Part shown: positions 1 through 9,356 of the stretch, piece by piece | How positions within the stretch are numbered: position 1 is the first letter of the stretch | Layout of the letters: every line of letters starts with the position of its first letter | From: Azospirillum sp. TSH100 | GTDB taxonomy: Bacteria > Pseudomonadota > Alphaproteobacteria > Azospirillales > Azospirillaceae | Length of the DNA stretch: 64,000 nt | Direction: 5' to 3' | Assembly (NCBI RefSeq): GCF_004923295.1 | Contig: NZ_CP039640.1 | Location: 186,001 to 250,000 of the forward strand | Position numbers and translations under genes: made by a program | The notes under the pieces: model-generated | The model's input: the letters and a program-made list of their open reading frames with translations, nothing else | What the model was told of the DNA's origin: nothing | The model's database searches: none

Positions 1-2
1 CC

Positions 3-941
3 CGGCTTGCACTCGGCGTGTCCAGGGAACGGCTGATCGCCGAAACGATGGCGGGCATCGGCTTCCGTGCCCGCATCCTTCCGGATCCGGACGAGCAGGC
101 CGCCGTCCAGCGGCTTCTGGGAACGCGGCTTCTGGAGCGCTGCCGGGACAGCCTGCGCCTGCTGGACGCGGAAGGGTTCACCGAGACCTGCTTCCTCCAA
201 TTCCGCGGCCGGCTTCCCACGGCGGAGGAAAAGGCCGGATGGCCCCTTACCGGCGGAACCGGTGGGACCGGCGGCTGGCGCGTGCTTGTGCGTGCCAGCC
301 TGGACTCCGAGGAGTGCAAGACGGTCTTCTCCGCCGACTGCCTGGATCGCATCCGTCCGCTTCTGGCCGACCGGCTGATCTCGCGGCCTTCCCTGATCAG
401 GCGCGTCGCCACCCTGCTGACCATGGGCGAAGCGGATTTCGCCGCCCGGCTGCACGAAACGCTCACCGGGAGGCGGGCCGCCCCCTCCACCCGCAGCACC
501 CTGGCCTACCGCCTGTCGCTGGGCATGCCGCGGGAGACCGCCATCTTCCAGATCCTCGGACGCATGGTCCGGACAGGCGCCCCGGCGGCGGAGGAAGGGC
601 CGAACGCGACCTTCGTGGAACTGGTCGATGCGCTTGCCGTCGCCATCGCGCGCCGGCTTCACCAGGCACAGGCCCGTGGCACGGACGCCTATGTCGATGC
701 CTGTTATCTGGCCGTTCTTGGCCGGCCGGCCGATTCCGACGCCCGGAACGGCTACGCGGCGGTGATGCGCAACGAACCGCGGAGCGGCTGGCTGATGGTG
801 GCGCAGCATCTCTGCCGCTCGTCCGAATATGCCGGTGCCGCCGGCCCGTTCGCCCAGTCCCGCCTGATCCACGTGATCGCGGCGCTGCTGACCGAACCGC
901 ACCGGGCGGAGGCTCTGCTGGGGCTTGCGGCCTCGTCCTAA
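3..941 (+). CDS. DUF4214-like repeat protein, 5' end outside the window
   Basis: The reading frame is open from the first bases of the window to a TAA at 939-941, so the true start probably lies upstream; a GTG at 18 is the first in-window start. Three stretches resemble DUF4214 units, the helical repeat (around an LGR motif) found in secreted and glycan-associated proteins: near residues 45-80 (FLQFRGRLPTAEE), near 140-185 (LHETLTGRR followed by GMPRETAIFQILGR), and clearest near 225-275 (DACYLAVLGRPADSDARNGY). No catalytic motif is visible in the visible part. The same type of unit is fused to the glycosyltransferase at 5659-7755, so the missing N-terminus may also carry an enzyme domain; that is inference. 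Confident as a coding gene, moderate on domain identity. Confidence 0.7.
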   Translation, partial: RLALGVSRERLIAETMAGIGFRARILPDPDEQAAVQRLLGTRLLERCRDSLRLLDAEGFTETCFLQFRGRLPTAEEKAGWPLTGGTGGTGGWRVLVRASLDSEECKTVFSADCLDRIRPLLADRLISRPSLIRRVATLLTMGEADFAARLHETLTGRRAAPSTRSTLAYRLSLGMPRETAIFQILGRMVRTGAPAAEEGPNATFVELVDALAVAIARRLHQAQARGTDAYVDACYLAVLGRPADSDARNGYAAVMRNEPRSGWLMVAQHLCRSSEYAGAAGPFAQSRLIHVIAALLTEPHRAEALLGLAASS

Positions 942-942
942 G

Positions 943-991
943 CAGGTTTTCCGAACTCCGCCCACGAACGGACGGGCTTGGAAAACCTGCC
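943..991. repeat. inverted repeat with 11-bp arms in the gap before the 797-residue gene
   Basis: GCAGGTTTTCC near 943-952 is mirrored by GGAAAACCTGC at 980-990, with about 26 bases between. It lies just after the stop of the preceding gene and could be a weak terminator or operator. The right arm with its flank, TTGGAAAACCTGCC (978-991), is found again at 43205-43218, in the leader between the giant repeat gene and the next gene. Confidence 0.4.
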
Positions 992-1121
992 AAACCATAG
1001 AGTCCGCTTGAACCGATCGCACTCTGGGGGCAAGCACCGGGACAGCCCCCCGCACGGGTCAGGGGTGGGCTTGAGACCATTGAAGGTGCCGCGGCGCAGG
1101 CACCTGGATTGAGGAGCGGTC

Positions 1122-3515
1122 ATGTGGGCCCAGGGTAAGACACCGGCCAGGAAACGGATCTTTTGGCTGGGAATGCACGTCGTGCTGACCAGGACCGAAC
1201 TGCCGCGCCTGCGGGAGCTCGGCTATGAAGTCTTCAATCCGCCCTACCTCGCCCCGATCTACGACCAGTCGGCCAATCTCGACTGGGATGCCGAACAGCC
1301 GACGACCTTGCCGGAGGAGGTTTTCAGGATCCTCTCCAGGACGAATTTCTTCTATGCCGATTTCTCTCCGAAGATCGCCGAGATCCTGAATACCTATTTC
1401 GACGCCATCGTCGTCACGATCACGCCGGTGTGGCTGGAGCCGGTCCTGCGTCATTTCCGCGGTCCGATCATCTACCGCATCTATGGGCAGCACGGACACC
1501 TGTCCTCGGAGATCATCGACCGGAAACTGTGGGCGCGGCTGGTCAGCCATCCCAATTTCCACATCGTCCCATTCTGCGATCAGGTCGTGGAGGACGAAGC
1601 CCCGTGGTTCCGTGCCCGGTGCATGGCGAGCGTGCCCTATTCCCTGCCGCAAGACACCTTCGAGCATCGCGACACCTGGCTTTCGCACGGGCACAGCCAG
1701 GCCATCATGGTCAGCGTTCCCAACATCCACAACCCGTTCTTCAACAGGATGTACCAGCACCTGAACACGGTCTATCCGGATCCCTTCATCCGGATCTACG
1801 GGGTTCAGCGCGCCGATGTCGGCGATCCGCGGGTGGTGGGAAGCCTGGACCGCGCGATGCTGATCCGCCATTTCCAGCAATCGGCCGGCTATTTCTATCC
1901 CTATCAGGACCGGAACGTCTGCTACCTCCCGCCAATCGAAATGATGACGGTCGGCGGCCCGGTCCTGTTCGCCCCGGACTCCCTCCTGCACCGCTTCTTC
2001 GGTGGCGACGCTCCCGGCCTGGGCCGGACGCCCGACGAGATCCGCACCAAGATGGAGTGGCTGCGCCAGGGGGATGCGCCCTTCGTCCACGAGATCCTCG
2101 CCTCGCAGACCGAGGTTCGCAAGCTCTACGATCCGGAGCATGTCAATCCGCGGTTCGACGCGGTGATGCAGGCGCTGCTCGACGACGCCCCGCCCTCGCC
2201 GGTTCCGCCGCTGAGCATCCGTGCCGGCGACGTGTCGGCGGGAAGCCGATCCGGCGGCGCAGAGCCCGTGATCGCCTGTCTGGGGCATCTGCATCCCGCC
2301 GCAAACGGCCTGTGGTCGGAAACCATGCCTGCGGAAGAGGTGCGGGAACGGCTCTGCCGGCTGGTCGGCACGCTTCTGGCGGAGACCCCCTGCCGCCTGA
2401 TCCTGACCAGCTATGCCGCCGGCCTGCCGGCGCTCTGCGACCGTTACGGCGAAGCGGTGGCGAACGGACGGCTGGTCCTCCACGCCATCGACCATGAACA
2501 GCTCCAGGGCGGACAGGATGCGGAAGGCCAGCCGGACGCGGTGGCCCTGATGCTGGAGACCGCCGCCGGGACAGTAGCCGGGACCGCTGCCGAGGCGACG
2601 CCGGCGACGGAACGGTTGACCGACGCCCTGCTCCGCCTGCGCTGTCTGCAACGGCTCGACGGCGATCCCGACATCGCCGCCGTCGTCGTCCCCGGCGGGG
2701 GGCTGTTTCCCGAAGCCGTATCGCTCTCCAAGCCCGCGATCCTGTTTCTTCCGCAGGCCGTCGCCATCTCCGCCGCCACGGCCTCCCCGGCCGAGCGGCG
2801 GCGGACCGACCTGCTGGCCCGCCGGGCCACCCTGCTGCTGACCGATGCGCCGGGCATGGCGGACTGGCTCGCCCACCGGTTCGGCCTGCCGCCGGCACGG
2901 GTCGCCTGGGTGCCGCTGCCCGAGGAGTTGCCCAAGGAGCTTTTGAAGGAGTTGCCCACCGACGGCCATCCCTTGGCGGATGACGCCCTGCTGGAGACCT
3001 CCGGAACGGCACCCCTCCTGTATGCGCCGAGCAGCGGCTCCAGCCCGGACGAGCAGGCCCTTCTGCTGGCCACCTTCAGCCTTCTTCTCGAAACCCACCC
3101 CACCGCCCGCCTGCTGATCGGAGCCTCGTCACCGACGGTCGAGCCGGAGGCAAGGCGGGTGGCGGCGCGGCTGGGAGTGGAGGGGAGCGTGCTGTGGACC
3201 GCGGCAGCCGATCCCAGGCTGGAACGCCGGCTGTTCGGGCAGGCCGCCGCATTGTGCATCGGCTCGGGAGCGGGCGCAGGGAGAGAGCTGGGCCGTCAGT
3301 CCGTCGGCGCCCGAACCGTCAGGCTGGACGCCATGGACGGCGACATCGACCTGCTGGCGGATGCTCTCCTGAGAGCGCTGGATGCGGCGCCGAAATCATC
3401 CCCCGATCCCGCATCGCCCGCAAGCGGCGAGCCGGCTCCGCCGCACGGCGACGGCTTGGACCGGCTGCTCCAGATCGTGAAGCCGCTGGACGGCGGCCCG
3501 ACCGATGCAGGCTGA
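1122..3515 (+). CDS. large two-part glycosyltransferase-like protein, function unknown
   Basis: This 797-residue protein starts at an ATG preceded by GAGGAG at 1111-1116. It has two halves separated near residue 375 by a low-complexity stretch. The first half has Rossmann-like segments (residues 90-130, 195-215) and a possible donor-site region (PIEMMTVGGPVLFAPDSLL, about 268-286), which suggests a GT-B fold. The second half resembles a GT4-type protein: a first domain with GGGLFPEAVSLSKPAILFLPQ (about 525-545), then LLYAPSSGSSPDEQALLLAT (about 630-650) and SVLWTAAADPRLERRLFGQA. The canonical E-x7-E motif is not obvious. The next gene begins inside its last codons, so the two are probably co-translated. 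It likely acts on surface glycan; donor and acceptor are unknown. Confidence 0.6.
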   Translation: MWAQGKTPARKRIFWLGMHVVLTRTELPRLRELGYEVFNPPYLAPIYDQSANLDWDAEQPTTLPEEVFRILSRTNFFYADFSPKIAEILNTYFDAIVVTITPVWLEPVLRHFRGPIIYRIYGQHGHLSSEIIDRKLWARLVSHPNFHIVPFCDQVVEDEAPWFRARCMASVPYSLPQDTFEHRDTWLSHGHSQAIMVSVPNIHNPFFNRMYQHLNTVYPDPFIRIYGVQRADVGDPRVVGSLDRAMLIRHFQQSAGYFYPYQDRNVCYLPPIEMMTVGGPVLFAPDSLLHRFFGGDAPGLGRTPDEIRTKMEWLRQGDAPFVHEILASQTEVRKLYDPEHVNPRFDAVMQALLDDAPPSPVPPLSIRAGDVSAGSRSGGAEPVIACLGHLHPAANGLWSETMPAEEVRERLCRLVGTLLAETPCRLILTSYAAGLPALCDRYGEAVANGRLVLHAIDHEQLQGGQDAEGQPDAVALMLETAAGTVAGTAAEATPATERLTDALLRLRCLQRLDGDPDIAAVVVPGGGLFPEAVSLSKPAILFLPQAVAISAATASPAERRRTDLLARRATLLLTDAPGMADWLAHRFGLPPARVAWVPLPEELPKELLKELPTDGHPLADDALLETSGTAPLLYAPSSGSSPDEQALLLATFSLLLETHPTARLLIGASSPTVEPEARRVAARLGVEGSVLWTAAADPRLERRLFGQAAALCIGSGAGAGRELGRQSVGARTVRLDAMDGDIDLLADALLRALDAAPKSSPDPASPASGEPAPPHGDGLDRLLQIVKPLDGGPTDAG

Positions 3516-3519
3516 GGAC

Positions 3520-5634
3520 ATGGCGATGACGCGACGCAAGCCGGTCGGCCTCTTCGTCAATACGGAAAAGGCCAATTGCAGCATCTACGAATCCGGCCTG
3601 ATGGTGTACCGGGCGCTTGCCCAGGGCTCCGACTGGACGCTGGACTATGCGGAGATCCACCAGCTCGACATCGCGGCGCTCCACGACCTCAGGCTGGAGG
3701 CGAAGCCTGGAACCGGCCTGTCGCTGAAGCCCGCCGGGGCTTATGATTTCTGGGTCTTCAACTACCATCACCTGACGATGCGGGGGGCGGCCCTGCTGGA
3801 TTCCGGCCGGCTGCGCCCGCTCGGCGGCCTCAAATTCTGCATCGTCCTGGAAGTCGCCCGTGACGATGCGTTCGTCCATGCGCCACGCGGCGATTTCGAC
3901 GGCTATCTCGTGCTCGATCCCACCATTGGCGATACGGATCCCGCCGTCCATCCCTTCCCCCGCCCGCTGGAAGCCGTCACGCCATCGGCCCGGCCGGTGG
4001 AGGCGGGACTGCCCGTCATCGGCAGCTTCGGTTTCGGAACGCCGGGCAAGGGGTTCGAGATCGTCGTCGACGCGGTCAACCGCGAGTTCGACCGCGCGGT
4101 CATCCGCATAAACATCCCCCCCGCGACCTATGCCGACGAGTATTTCTTCGGTCTGCACGGCCGCAATTACGCCGAATATCTGGGTGACCTCTGCCGCAAG
4201 GTGGCGAAGCCCGGCATCGAAGTCCGCGTTTCACACCGGTTCTTCACCAAGGAGGAGCTGGTGGAGTGGTGTGCGGGGAACACGCTCAACTGCTTCATGT
4301 ACACCCGGAACCAGCCGGGACTGGCGGCGACGACCGACCAGGCGGTGGCGACCGGCCGCCCGCTCGCGGTGTCGACGAACGACACGTTCCGCCATCTCCA
4401 CCGCTATGTCACGCCATATCCCTACCGGTCGCTGCGCGATTCCATTGCCCTTTCCGGAGCGGAGGTCCAGCGCATGCGGCGCGACTGGGCACCGGACCGC
4501 AACGTCACGGCCTTCCGCAACATCCTCGCCGATCATGGATTGCTCGACCGGAGCCCCGTAAGCGTTGGCATGAGCGGCGGCAGCGAACTCTCCGGCAGCC
4601 CCCTCCCCGGCGGCACCGGCACGCGCATGTCCAGAAAGCTGTCCCATTCCCTTGCCGCCCTGCGCCGCCCCCGCGTGCTGCTGCTCGACATCTGCGACGA
4701 CGGGTCGCCGCTGGAGGGGCTGGGCGGGCACGCCATCGACTTCATGCGCCACTCCGACCGCTTCACCTTCCTGCACGCGCGATGCACCCGTCTGGCGACC
4801 CTCCCCGCCATCCTGCGCGCCCAGCAGGACCTGGACGCGATCGTCGTCGACGCCGGGCTCTCCCGAAACATCCAGCCGCTCGCCGGGATCCTGTCGGCGG
4901 TGGTGGGCGTGCACCGGTTCGGCTGCTGGCACGGCCGGATCGAGGCGTTGGCGGGCTGGCCGCTGCTCCGGGGCCTGGACCATGTGCTGGTCACCGGCGG
5001 GATACCCGATCCCTGGAACGGCTCGCTGAGCCATATCGGCCGCATGGTGCCCGACCTGACCAACGTGAAGCTGCCGCCCAGCGACCGGATGCGCGTCGGT
5101 GGCGTTCTGGCGGACGCCGATCCCGGCGCCATCCGCCGGATCGTCGAGATGGTCCGCGATCTCGGGCCATGCGAGATCGCCCTGTTGCCGATCCTCGACG
5201 AGACCGCGATGGGGCAGGTCGAGGCGGCTCTGGACGGCGTCCGCCCATCGGCCAAAGCGGCCGGCATCACGCTGGACCTGCTGCCTCGGCCGGGTTCGGC
5301 AGCCGAACTCTGCGACGTCTTCGCCACCAACAGCATGAATGTCTTCATCCACGGGACGGAGCATGACGAGCGGCTTGCCCGCTGCATGGATCTTGCCCTG
5401 TCCGTCCAGCGGCCGCTGGCGACGACGGTGGATGGCGCCGGACGCCGTTTCGCCGGATCGCCGCTCGCCCTTGGCGAACGCAGCCTCGCCGCCATTGCCC
5501 GCGGCGACCTTTCCGGCCTGGCTCCATTCTGCAACGACTGGAGCGTCGGGCGCTTCAGGATGCGGCTGGAGGCCGCTCTCAGCCCGCGTTTCGGCTGGCC
5601 GGGTCATGACCTGCATGTCCCCTCGGCCGGATGA
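3520..5634 (+). CDS. glycosyltransferase-like protein with two related halves
   Basis: The start at 3520 (MAMTRRKPVGLFV) is preferred because GAGGAC lies just upstream; an earlier in-frame ATG exists at 3505, inside the preceding gene. The protein is about 704 residues. Residues 1-340 look like a GT-B enzyme (GSFGFGTPGKGFEIVVDAV near 170, then LNCFMYTRNQPGLAATTDQA near 260). After a Gly/Ser-rich linker near 355-375 the second half repeats the same theme, ending in MNVFIHGTEHDERLARCMDL and QRPLATTVDGAG, which lines up with the first half's segment and its RPLAVSTNDTF. This points to an internal duplication. It partners the 797-residue protein upstream and ends in a strong hairpin. Product and acceptor are unknown. 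Confidence 0.6.
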   Translation: MAMTRRKPVGLFVNTEKANCSIYESGLMVYRALAQGSDWTLDYAEIHQLDIAALHDLRLEAKPGTGLSLKPAGAYDFWVFNYHHLTMRGAALLDSGRLRPLGGLKFCIVLEVARDDAFVHAPRGDFDGYLVLDPTIGDTDPAVHPFPRPLEAVTPSARPVEAGLPVIGSFGFGTPGKGFEIVVDAVNREFDRAVIRINIPPATYADEYFFGLHGRNYAEYLGDLCRKVAKPGIEVRVSHRFFTKEELVEWCAGNTLNCFMYTRNQPGLAATTDQAVATGRPLAVSTNDTFRHLHRYVTPYPYRSLRDSIALSGAEVQRMRRDWAPDRNVTAFRNILADHGLLDRSPVSVGMSGGSELSGSPLPGGTGTRMSRKLSHSLAALRRPRVLLLDICDDGSPLEGLGGHAIDFMRHSDRFTFLHARCTRLATLPAILRAQQDLDAIVVDAGLSRNIQPLAGILSAVVGVHRFGCWHGRIEALAGWPLLRGLDHVLVTGGIPDPWNGSLSHIGRMVPDLTNVKLPPSDRMRVGGVLADADPGAIRRIVEMVRDLGPCEIALLPILDETAMGQVEAALDGVRPSAKAAGITLDLLPRPGSAAELCDVFATNSMNVFIHGTEHDERLARCMDLALSVQRPLATTVDGAGRRFAGSPLALGERSLAAIARGDLSGLAPFCNDWSVGRFRMRLEAALSPRFGWPGHDLHVPSAG

Positions 5635-5648
5635 TGCCGGCCGAGGGG
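5619..5648. terminator. bidirectional terminator hairpin between convergent genes
   Basis: A perfect 12-bp stem, CCCCTCGGCCGG at 5619-5630 and its complement at 5637-5648, closes a 6-base loop. It overlaps the stop codon of the plus-strand gene and lies 10 bases past the stop of the minus-strand gene at 5659. No long T-run follows, so termination by hairpin alone is inferred. Confidence 0.6.
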
Positions 5649-5658
5649 CGTGCGGCTT

Positions 5659-7755
5659 TCACGGGAAGGCGATCCGCCCAAGCCAGCTCTTCACGCCGTT
5701 CGTCAGGCGCGCCTCCTTGGCGAGCGTCGCCAGATACAGGAGGTATTTCGCTTTGACGGAGGGTTCCATGGGGTGTTCCGGCACCAGCACCAGCGGCTTG
5801 ACCTCCCCGTCGCGCGGCCCGAAATCGACGCGCAGGGAGAAGCGGATGAACGCCGCATCGTCGAGCGACATCAGCATCCTGAACAGCGACCGGGATGGGA
5901 TGCGCGTCTGAAGCTCCTTATGCAGGAACACCTGTTTCGGATCGAAAACGTCGATTTCGGCGAGGGCTTCCATGCAGGCCAGCCACGCCTCAGACTTGCG
6001 CTCCCGGTTGAAGGGGGAGGTCGCAAGCTCCTTGATGATGAGCTTGCGGGCCTCCGGGGTCTGGCGGGTCGCCAGCCAGTCCATATAGCCCTTCCTGAAA
6101 CTCTCCTCGGCCGGGCGATCGAGAAGAAGGTGGAAACACAGTTCCACGAAATTCTCGATGTCGGCCTTCAGAAGGGTCTGGTATTTCTGCAGGCACTCCT
6201 CAAGAACCGGGTCCGTCAGCTCCTGCAGGCCTCCCGCCTCCGCGAAATCGTCCGGGGAAAGGCGCCGCCTGGGCTCCATGTCATAGGGAAGCCCCGGATG
6301 GGCCCGGTGGAACAGGACGCCGCGGATCCATTTCCGGAGTTCCCCGGCACCACGGGCCTGGATGAATTCATCGCTGGACGCGATGAGCAGCAAAAGATCG
6401 AGCTTGTCCTGCAAGACCTTCTCCGCGGTCCTCGACCAGCCGGCCATTTCCGAACCACGGGCCCTGCGCCCGAAAAGCTCCACGAAGCAGGCATCGATGA
6501 AGGCCGGACCATCCTGGCCAAGGATGCGGTCGATCGCCCGCGCAGTTTCGAACCGCTCCCGGAAGCAGATGACGGGAGACGCCGCCTGACCATCGAGCCC
6601 GGTTTCCGGCTCGGCCCTCTCCCCGGAGCCGTGGACCCACCCCGCGACTTTGGCCGTGACGTCGCCCCAGCCCGGCAACCGGCTCCGGTCGATGTCCTGG
6701 CGCCTGGCCCTCGCAACCTCCGGATCGAGAAGGCTGCGCACCGCGGCGGCCAGCGTGTCGATGCCGACATCGATGGCCAGCACGCCGCCCAGGGCGGTTT
6801 CCAGGGCGGGCAGGGTCTTGGAAACGATTGCCGGGATGCCGGCACGCAGGCCCTCCAGAACCGGCAGGCCGAACCCCTCTCCCAGATACAGCAGCCCCGT
6901 TGCGTATCGGAGGATCTCGCCCATCTCCCCATCGGAGACGCATCGCTCCCATGAGAACAGCGGCTGATCGCGGCAAAGCGCCTCCAGACGCTCCACCTCC
7001 TGCGGAGCGATGGCGCCGGCCTGTCCGACGAAGGTCAGGCGGACCGTAAGACCGGATTTCCACATCGTCTCGAAGAGGTCGAGGACCAGGAAATGGTTGT
7101 TGCGCCGGGCGACGGTCCCGACGCACACGAACTCCGGCCGCCGACTGTCGGGGGTGCAGGTCACATCCCCGATCGCGTCCGCCCCACCGCCGATGATGAT
7201 GGGAGTCCGCAGGTTCCGCTTCGCGACGAGCGCTTCGAAGTCTCTTTGCCTTCCGCGCGAGGAGAAAGCGATGTTCTCCAGACGCCGCAGAATACGGACA
7301 TGGCCGTCGGAGGAGTCCGCCGCCCCCGGCAACGGATCGGACTCGTGGCAGATGGCGTACAGTTTCCCGGGTCTTGTCGATACGACCGTCTCATAGAAAC
7401 CGATCTGCTGGTCGCAACAGGCCACTCCGACCAGCAGGATGCCGTCGCAGGCATCGATCTGGCTCTCCGTCACCACCTCCAGACGATTGTCGATATAGGA
7501 TACAAGTTCCCGGGAAAGCCCGGCATCCCTGCCCTCATCGGCGAACTGGAAGAGGGCTTCGACGGACTTCAGGACGTCGAATGAAATCATGTGCATGGTG
7601 GATTTCTCGTCCACCACCGCCGGAACGAGGATCCTGTCTTTCGGCCAGTGATGCATCAATTCGGCCATGGTTCTCTGGACACCACCACGGGACGGGTTGG
7701 ACAGAAAACACGTCAAATCGAACAGCACCGCGTTCCTGGTCGAAAAACTACGCAT
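5659..7755 (-). CDS. GT4 glycosyltransferase with C-terminal DUF4214-like units
   Basis: A 698-residue protein with an ATG start at 7755. The N-terminus (VLFDLTCFLSNPSRGGVQRT) and the motif YLGEGFGLPVLEGLRAGIPA near residues 292-310 identify a retaining GT4 glycosyltransferase; EGFGLPVLE is the E-x7-E nucleotide-sugar site. After about residue 395 the enzyme continues into two DUF4214-like helical units (FIDACFVELFGRRARGSEM, about 415-435, and FVELCFHLLLDRPAEESFRK, about 540-560). The N-terminal and C-terminal parts make an unusual fusion also suggested by the partial gene at the left edge. It is transcribed alone, convergent with the preceding pair. Family assignment is good; the donor and acceptor sugars cannot be read. 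Confidence 0.75.
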   Translation of the reverse strand: MRSFSTRNAVLFDLTCFLSNPSRGGVQRTMAELMHHWPKDRILVPAVVDEKSTMHMISFDVLKSVEALFQFADEGRDAGLSRELVSYIDNRLEVVTESQIDACDGILLVGVACCDQQIGFYETVVSTRPGKLYAICHESDPLPGAADSSDGHVRILRRLENIAFSSRGRQRDFEALVAKRNLRTPIIIGGGADAIGDVTCTPDSRRPEFVCVGTVARRNNHFLVLDLFETMWKSGLTVRLTFVGQAGAIAPQEVERLEALCRDQPLFSWERCVSDGEMGEILRYATGLLYLGEGFGLPVLEGLRAGIPAIVSKTLPALETALGGVLAIDVGIDTLAAAVRSLLDPEVARARRQDIDRSRLPGWGDVTAKVAGWVHGSGERAEPETGLDGQAASPVICFRERFETARAIDRILGQDGPAFIDACFVELFGRRARGSEMAGWSRTAEKVLQDKLDLLLLIASSDEFIQARGAGELRKWIRGVLFHRAHPGLPYDMEPRRRLSPDDFAEAGGLQELTDPVLEECLQKYQTLLKADIENFVELCFHLLLDRPAEESFRKGYMDWLATRQTPEARKLIIKELATSPFNRERKSEAWLACMEALAEIDVFDPKQVFLHKELQTRIPSRSLFRMLMSLDDAAFIRFSLRVDFGPRDGEVKPLVLVPEHPMEPSVKAKYLLYLATLAKEARLTNGVKSWLGRIAFP

Positions 7756-7942
7756 AAAACCCTCTGACGGACCGGCAGGAAACCCGGCAAGGCAGTCCGG
7801 CTCCGCCGCCAGGTCAAGGCACGGAAGCTAGCACAGGACCTGCGCTCTATCGATAATCCCCGGCATCGCCGACAGCCATGCCCATGGCCGGCGATCTGTG
7901 GATATCTGCACATGAAGCGCTCCAACAAGGAGTCATTTTTTG

Positions 7943-7980
7943 AATAAAAAGAAAGCGCACATAATAGAATGCGCGCCTTC
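7943..7980 (-). terminator. intrinsic terminator of the C-methyltransferase gene
   Basis: On the minus strand a stem GGCGCGCAT / ATGTGCGCTT (two G-U pairs) is followed by TTTCTTTTTATT. It lies about 60 bases past the stop at 8043, as expected for the end of the 10820-8043 transcription unit. Confidence 0.7.
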
Positions 7981-8042
7981 TCGTTTATACGGACTATTAC
8001 CATCCCTTTCGGAACAGGCGGCGCTTTTCGCGCCCTCTGTCT

Positions 8043-9284
8043 TCAGATGATCTCGATTTCCGGGAAGGGAATGATCATCTTGCCGCCGCGGGCGAAGAAT
8101 GCCTGCTCGCGCTGGACGACGCCTTCCTTGAAGTGCCAGGGCAGCAGCAGGAAATAATCCGGCTTCATATCGTGCGCCTCGGCCTCGGAGATGATCGGAA
8201 TGTGGGTGCCGGGGGTATAGGCGCCGAACTTGTCCGGGTTCACCTCGGCGATGGCGATCAGTTCCTTGTCCGTCAGGCCGCAGAACTGCAGGACGACGTT
8301 CCCCTTCGTCGAGGCGCCGTAGCCCAGAACCTTCTTGCCGTCGGCCGCCAGCGACTGCAGCAGACGGGTCAGGTCCGCCCGGTGACGGAACACCCGCGCC
8401 TCGAAGTCGCGGTAGGGCACCGGGGTGTTCAGCCCCATGCGCTCTTCCTGCTCCAGCAGCCAGTTGATCACCGCCTCGTTGCGGCGGATCGGGTTGCTGC
8501 GCTTGGCCGCCGTGACCGCGAAGCTGCCGCCGTTGACGCCGTTCATCTGCACGTCGACGACCTGCATGTCGGCCTGGCGCAGGATGTATTCGATCGTCCC
8601 CAGCGAGTAATACTCAAGATGCTCATGGCAGATGGTGTCGTAGGACACCGTGCGCAGCATCGCCGGCATGTAGCTCTGCTCGAAGTGCCACAGGCCGTTC
8701 GGCTCCAGCGAGTCGTGCACCTCGCGGGCGAAGCGGATCGGATCGTCCAGGTCGTAGAACATGGCGATCGAAGTGATCACCCGCGCCCGCTGGTCGCTCG
8801 CACGCCGGAAGGCCTCGGCCGAGAAGAAGTCCGGCACCAGGGTGATGTCATCGGGGTAGAAGGCCTTGAACTTCAGCCCGGTCGGATCGATGCCGATCCG
8901 CTTCAGGCCCGGCGTCCGGTAGGCCTTGAGCGAGGTGGCGTCGTTGGAGCCGATGTCCAGCACCACGTCGCCCGCAGATACGCCGGCAAAAGCCTCCAGA
9001 TTCTGGATCTTCTGCGTCAGGTGGCGGACCATCGACTGGTTCAGGCCGGAGCGGTAACCGTAGTTCTCGCCGTACATCTCGCCGGCATCATAGGAATGCG
9101 CCAGCTGCAGCAGCCCGCTGTCCGGGCACCACACCAGTTCCAGCGGCCCGCGCGTGATCGGCGTGCTCTTGGAATAAGGGAAGACGCCGGTCAGTTCCTG
9201 GCGGCCAAGGTCCAGGACCGAAACCAGATGATCGCTTCCGCTGATCCGGCACTTGTCAATGCGCTTGTATCCAACGTTTTCCAC
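8043..9284 (-). CDS. NDP-hexose C-methyltransferase family (TylC3/NovU type)
   Basis: 413 residues from a GTG start with GAGGG upstream. The layout matches the sugar C-methyltransferase family: an N-terminal zinc-binding-like segment (CRISG near 13, WCPDSGLLQLAHSYDAGEMY near 52-71), a SAM-binding domain with VVLDIGSNDATSLKAY near 107-122, the family's HEHLEYYSLGTIEYI near 217-231, and the C-terminal domain with KKVLGYGASTKGNVVLQFC near 314-332. Family members add a methyl group to a 4-keto-6-deoxy sugar nucleotide. Two such intermediates are made by enzymes in this window (from Gmd and from RfbG), so one could be the substrate; that is inference. The first Cys cluster is short of a full zinc site (C12 and C53 visible), so metal binding is uncertain. 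The gene is downstream of manC. Confidence 0.8.
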   Translation of the reverse strand: MENVGYKRIDKCRISGSDHLVSVLDLGRQELTGVFPYSKSTPITRGPLELVWCPDSGLLQLAHSYDAGEMYGENYGYRSGLNQSMVRHLTQKIQNLEAFAGVSAGDVVLDIGSNDATSLKAYRTPGLKRIGIDPTGLKFKAFYPDDITLVPDFFSAEAFRRASDQRARVITSIAMFYDLDDPIRFAREVHDSLEPNGLWHFEQSYMPAMLRTVSYDTICHEHLEYYSLGTIEYILRQADMQVVDVQMNGVNGGSFAVTAAKRSNPIRRNEAVINWLLEQEERMGLNTPVPYRDFEARVFRHRADLTRLLQSLAADGKKVLGYGASTKGNVVLQFCGLTDKELIAIAEVNPDKFGAYTPGTHIPIISEAEAHDMKPDYFLLLPWHFKEGVVQREQAFFARGGKMIIPFPEIEII

Positions 9285-9356
9285 AAAAGCCGCCCTCGGT
9301 TGTCAATGCGCTCTGCGCCGCTTGTTCGAAAACCTCTAGATCAACTCAAAAGCCGT

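Noticed and set aside
1059..3098. 679-residue minus-strand frame opposite the 797-residue gene
   Set aside because: Shadow frame with Arg/Gln-rich composition; the plus strand has a good ribosome-binding site and glycosyltransferase-like motifs.
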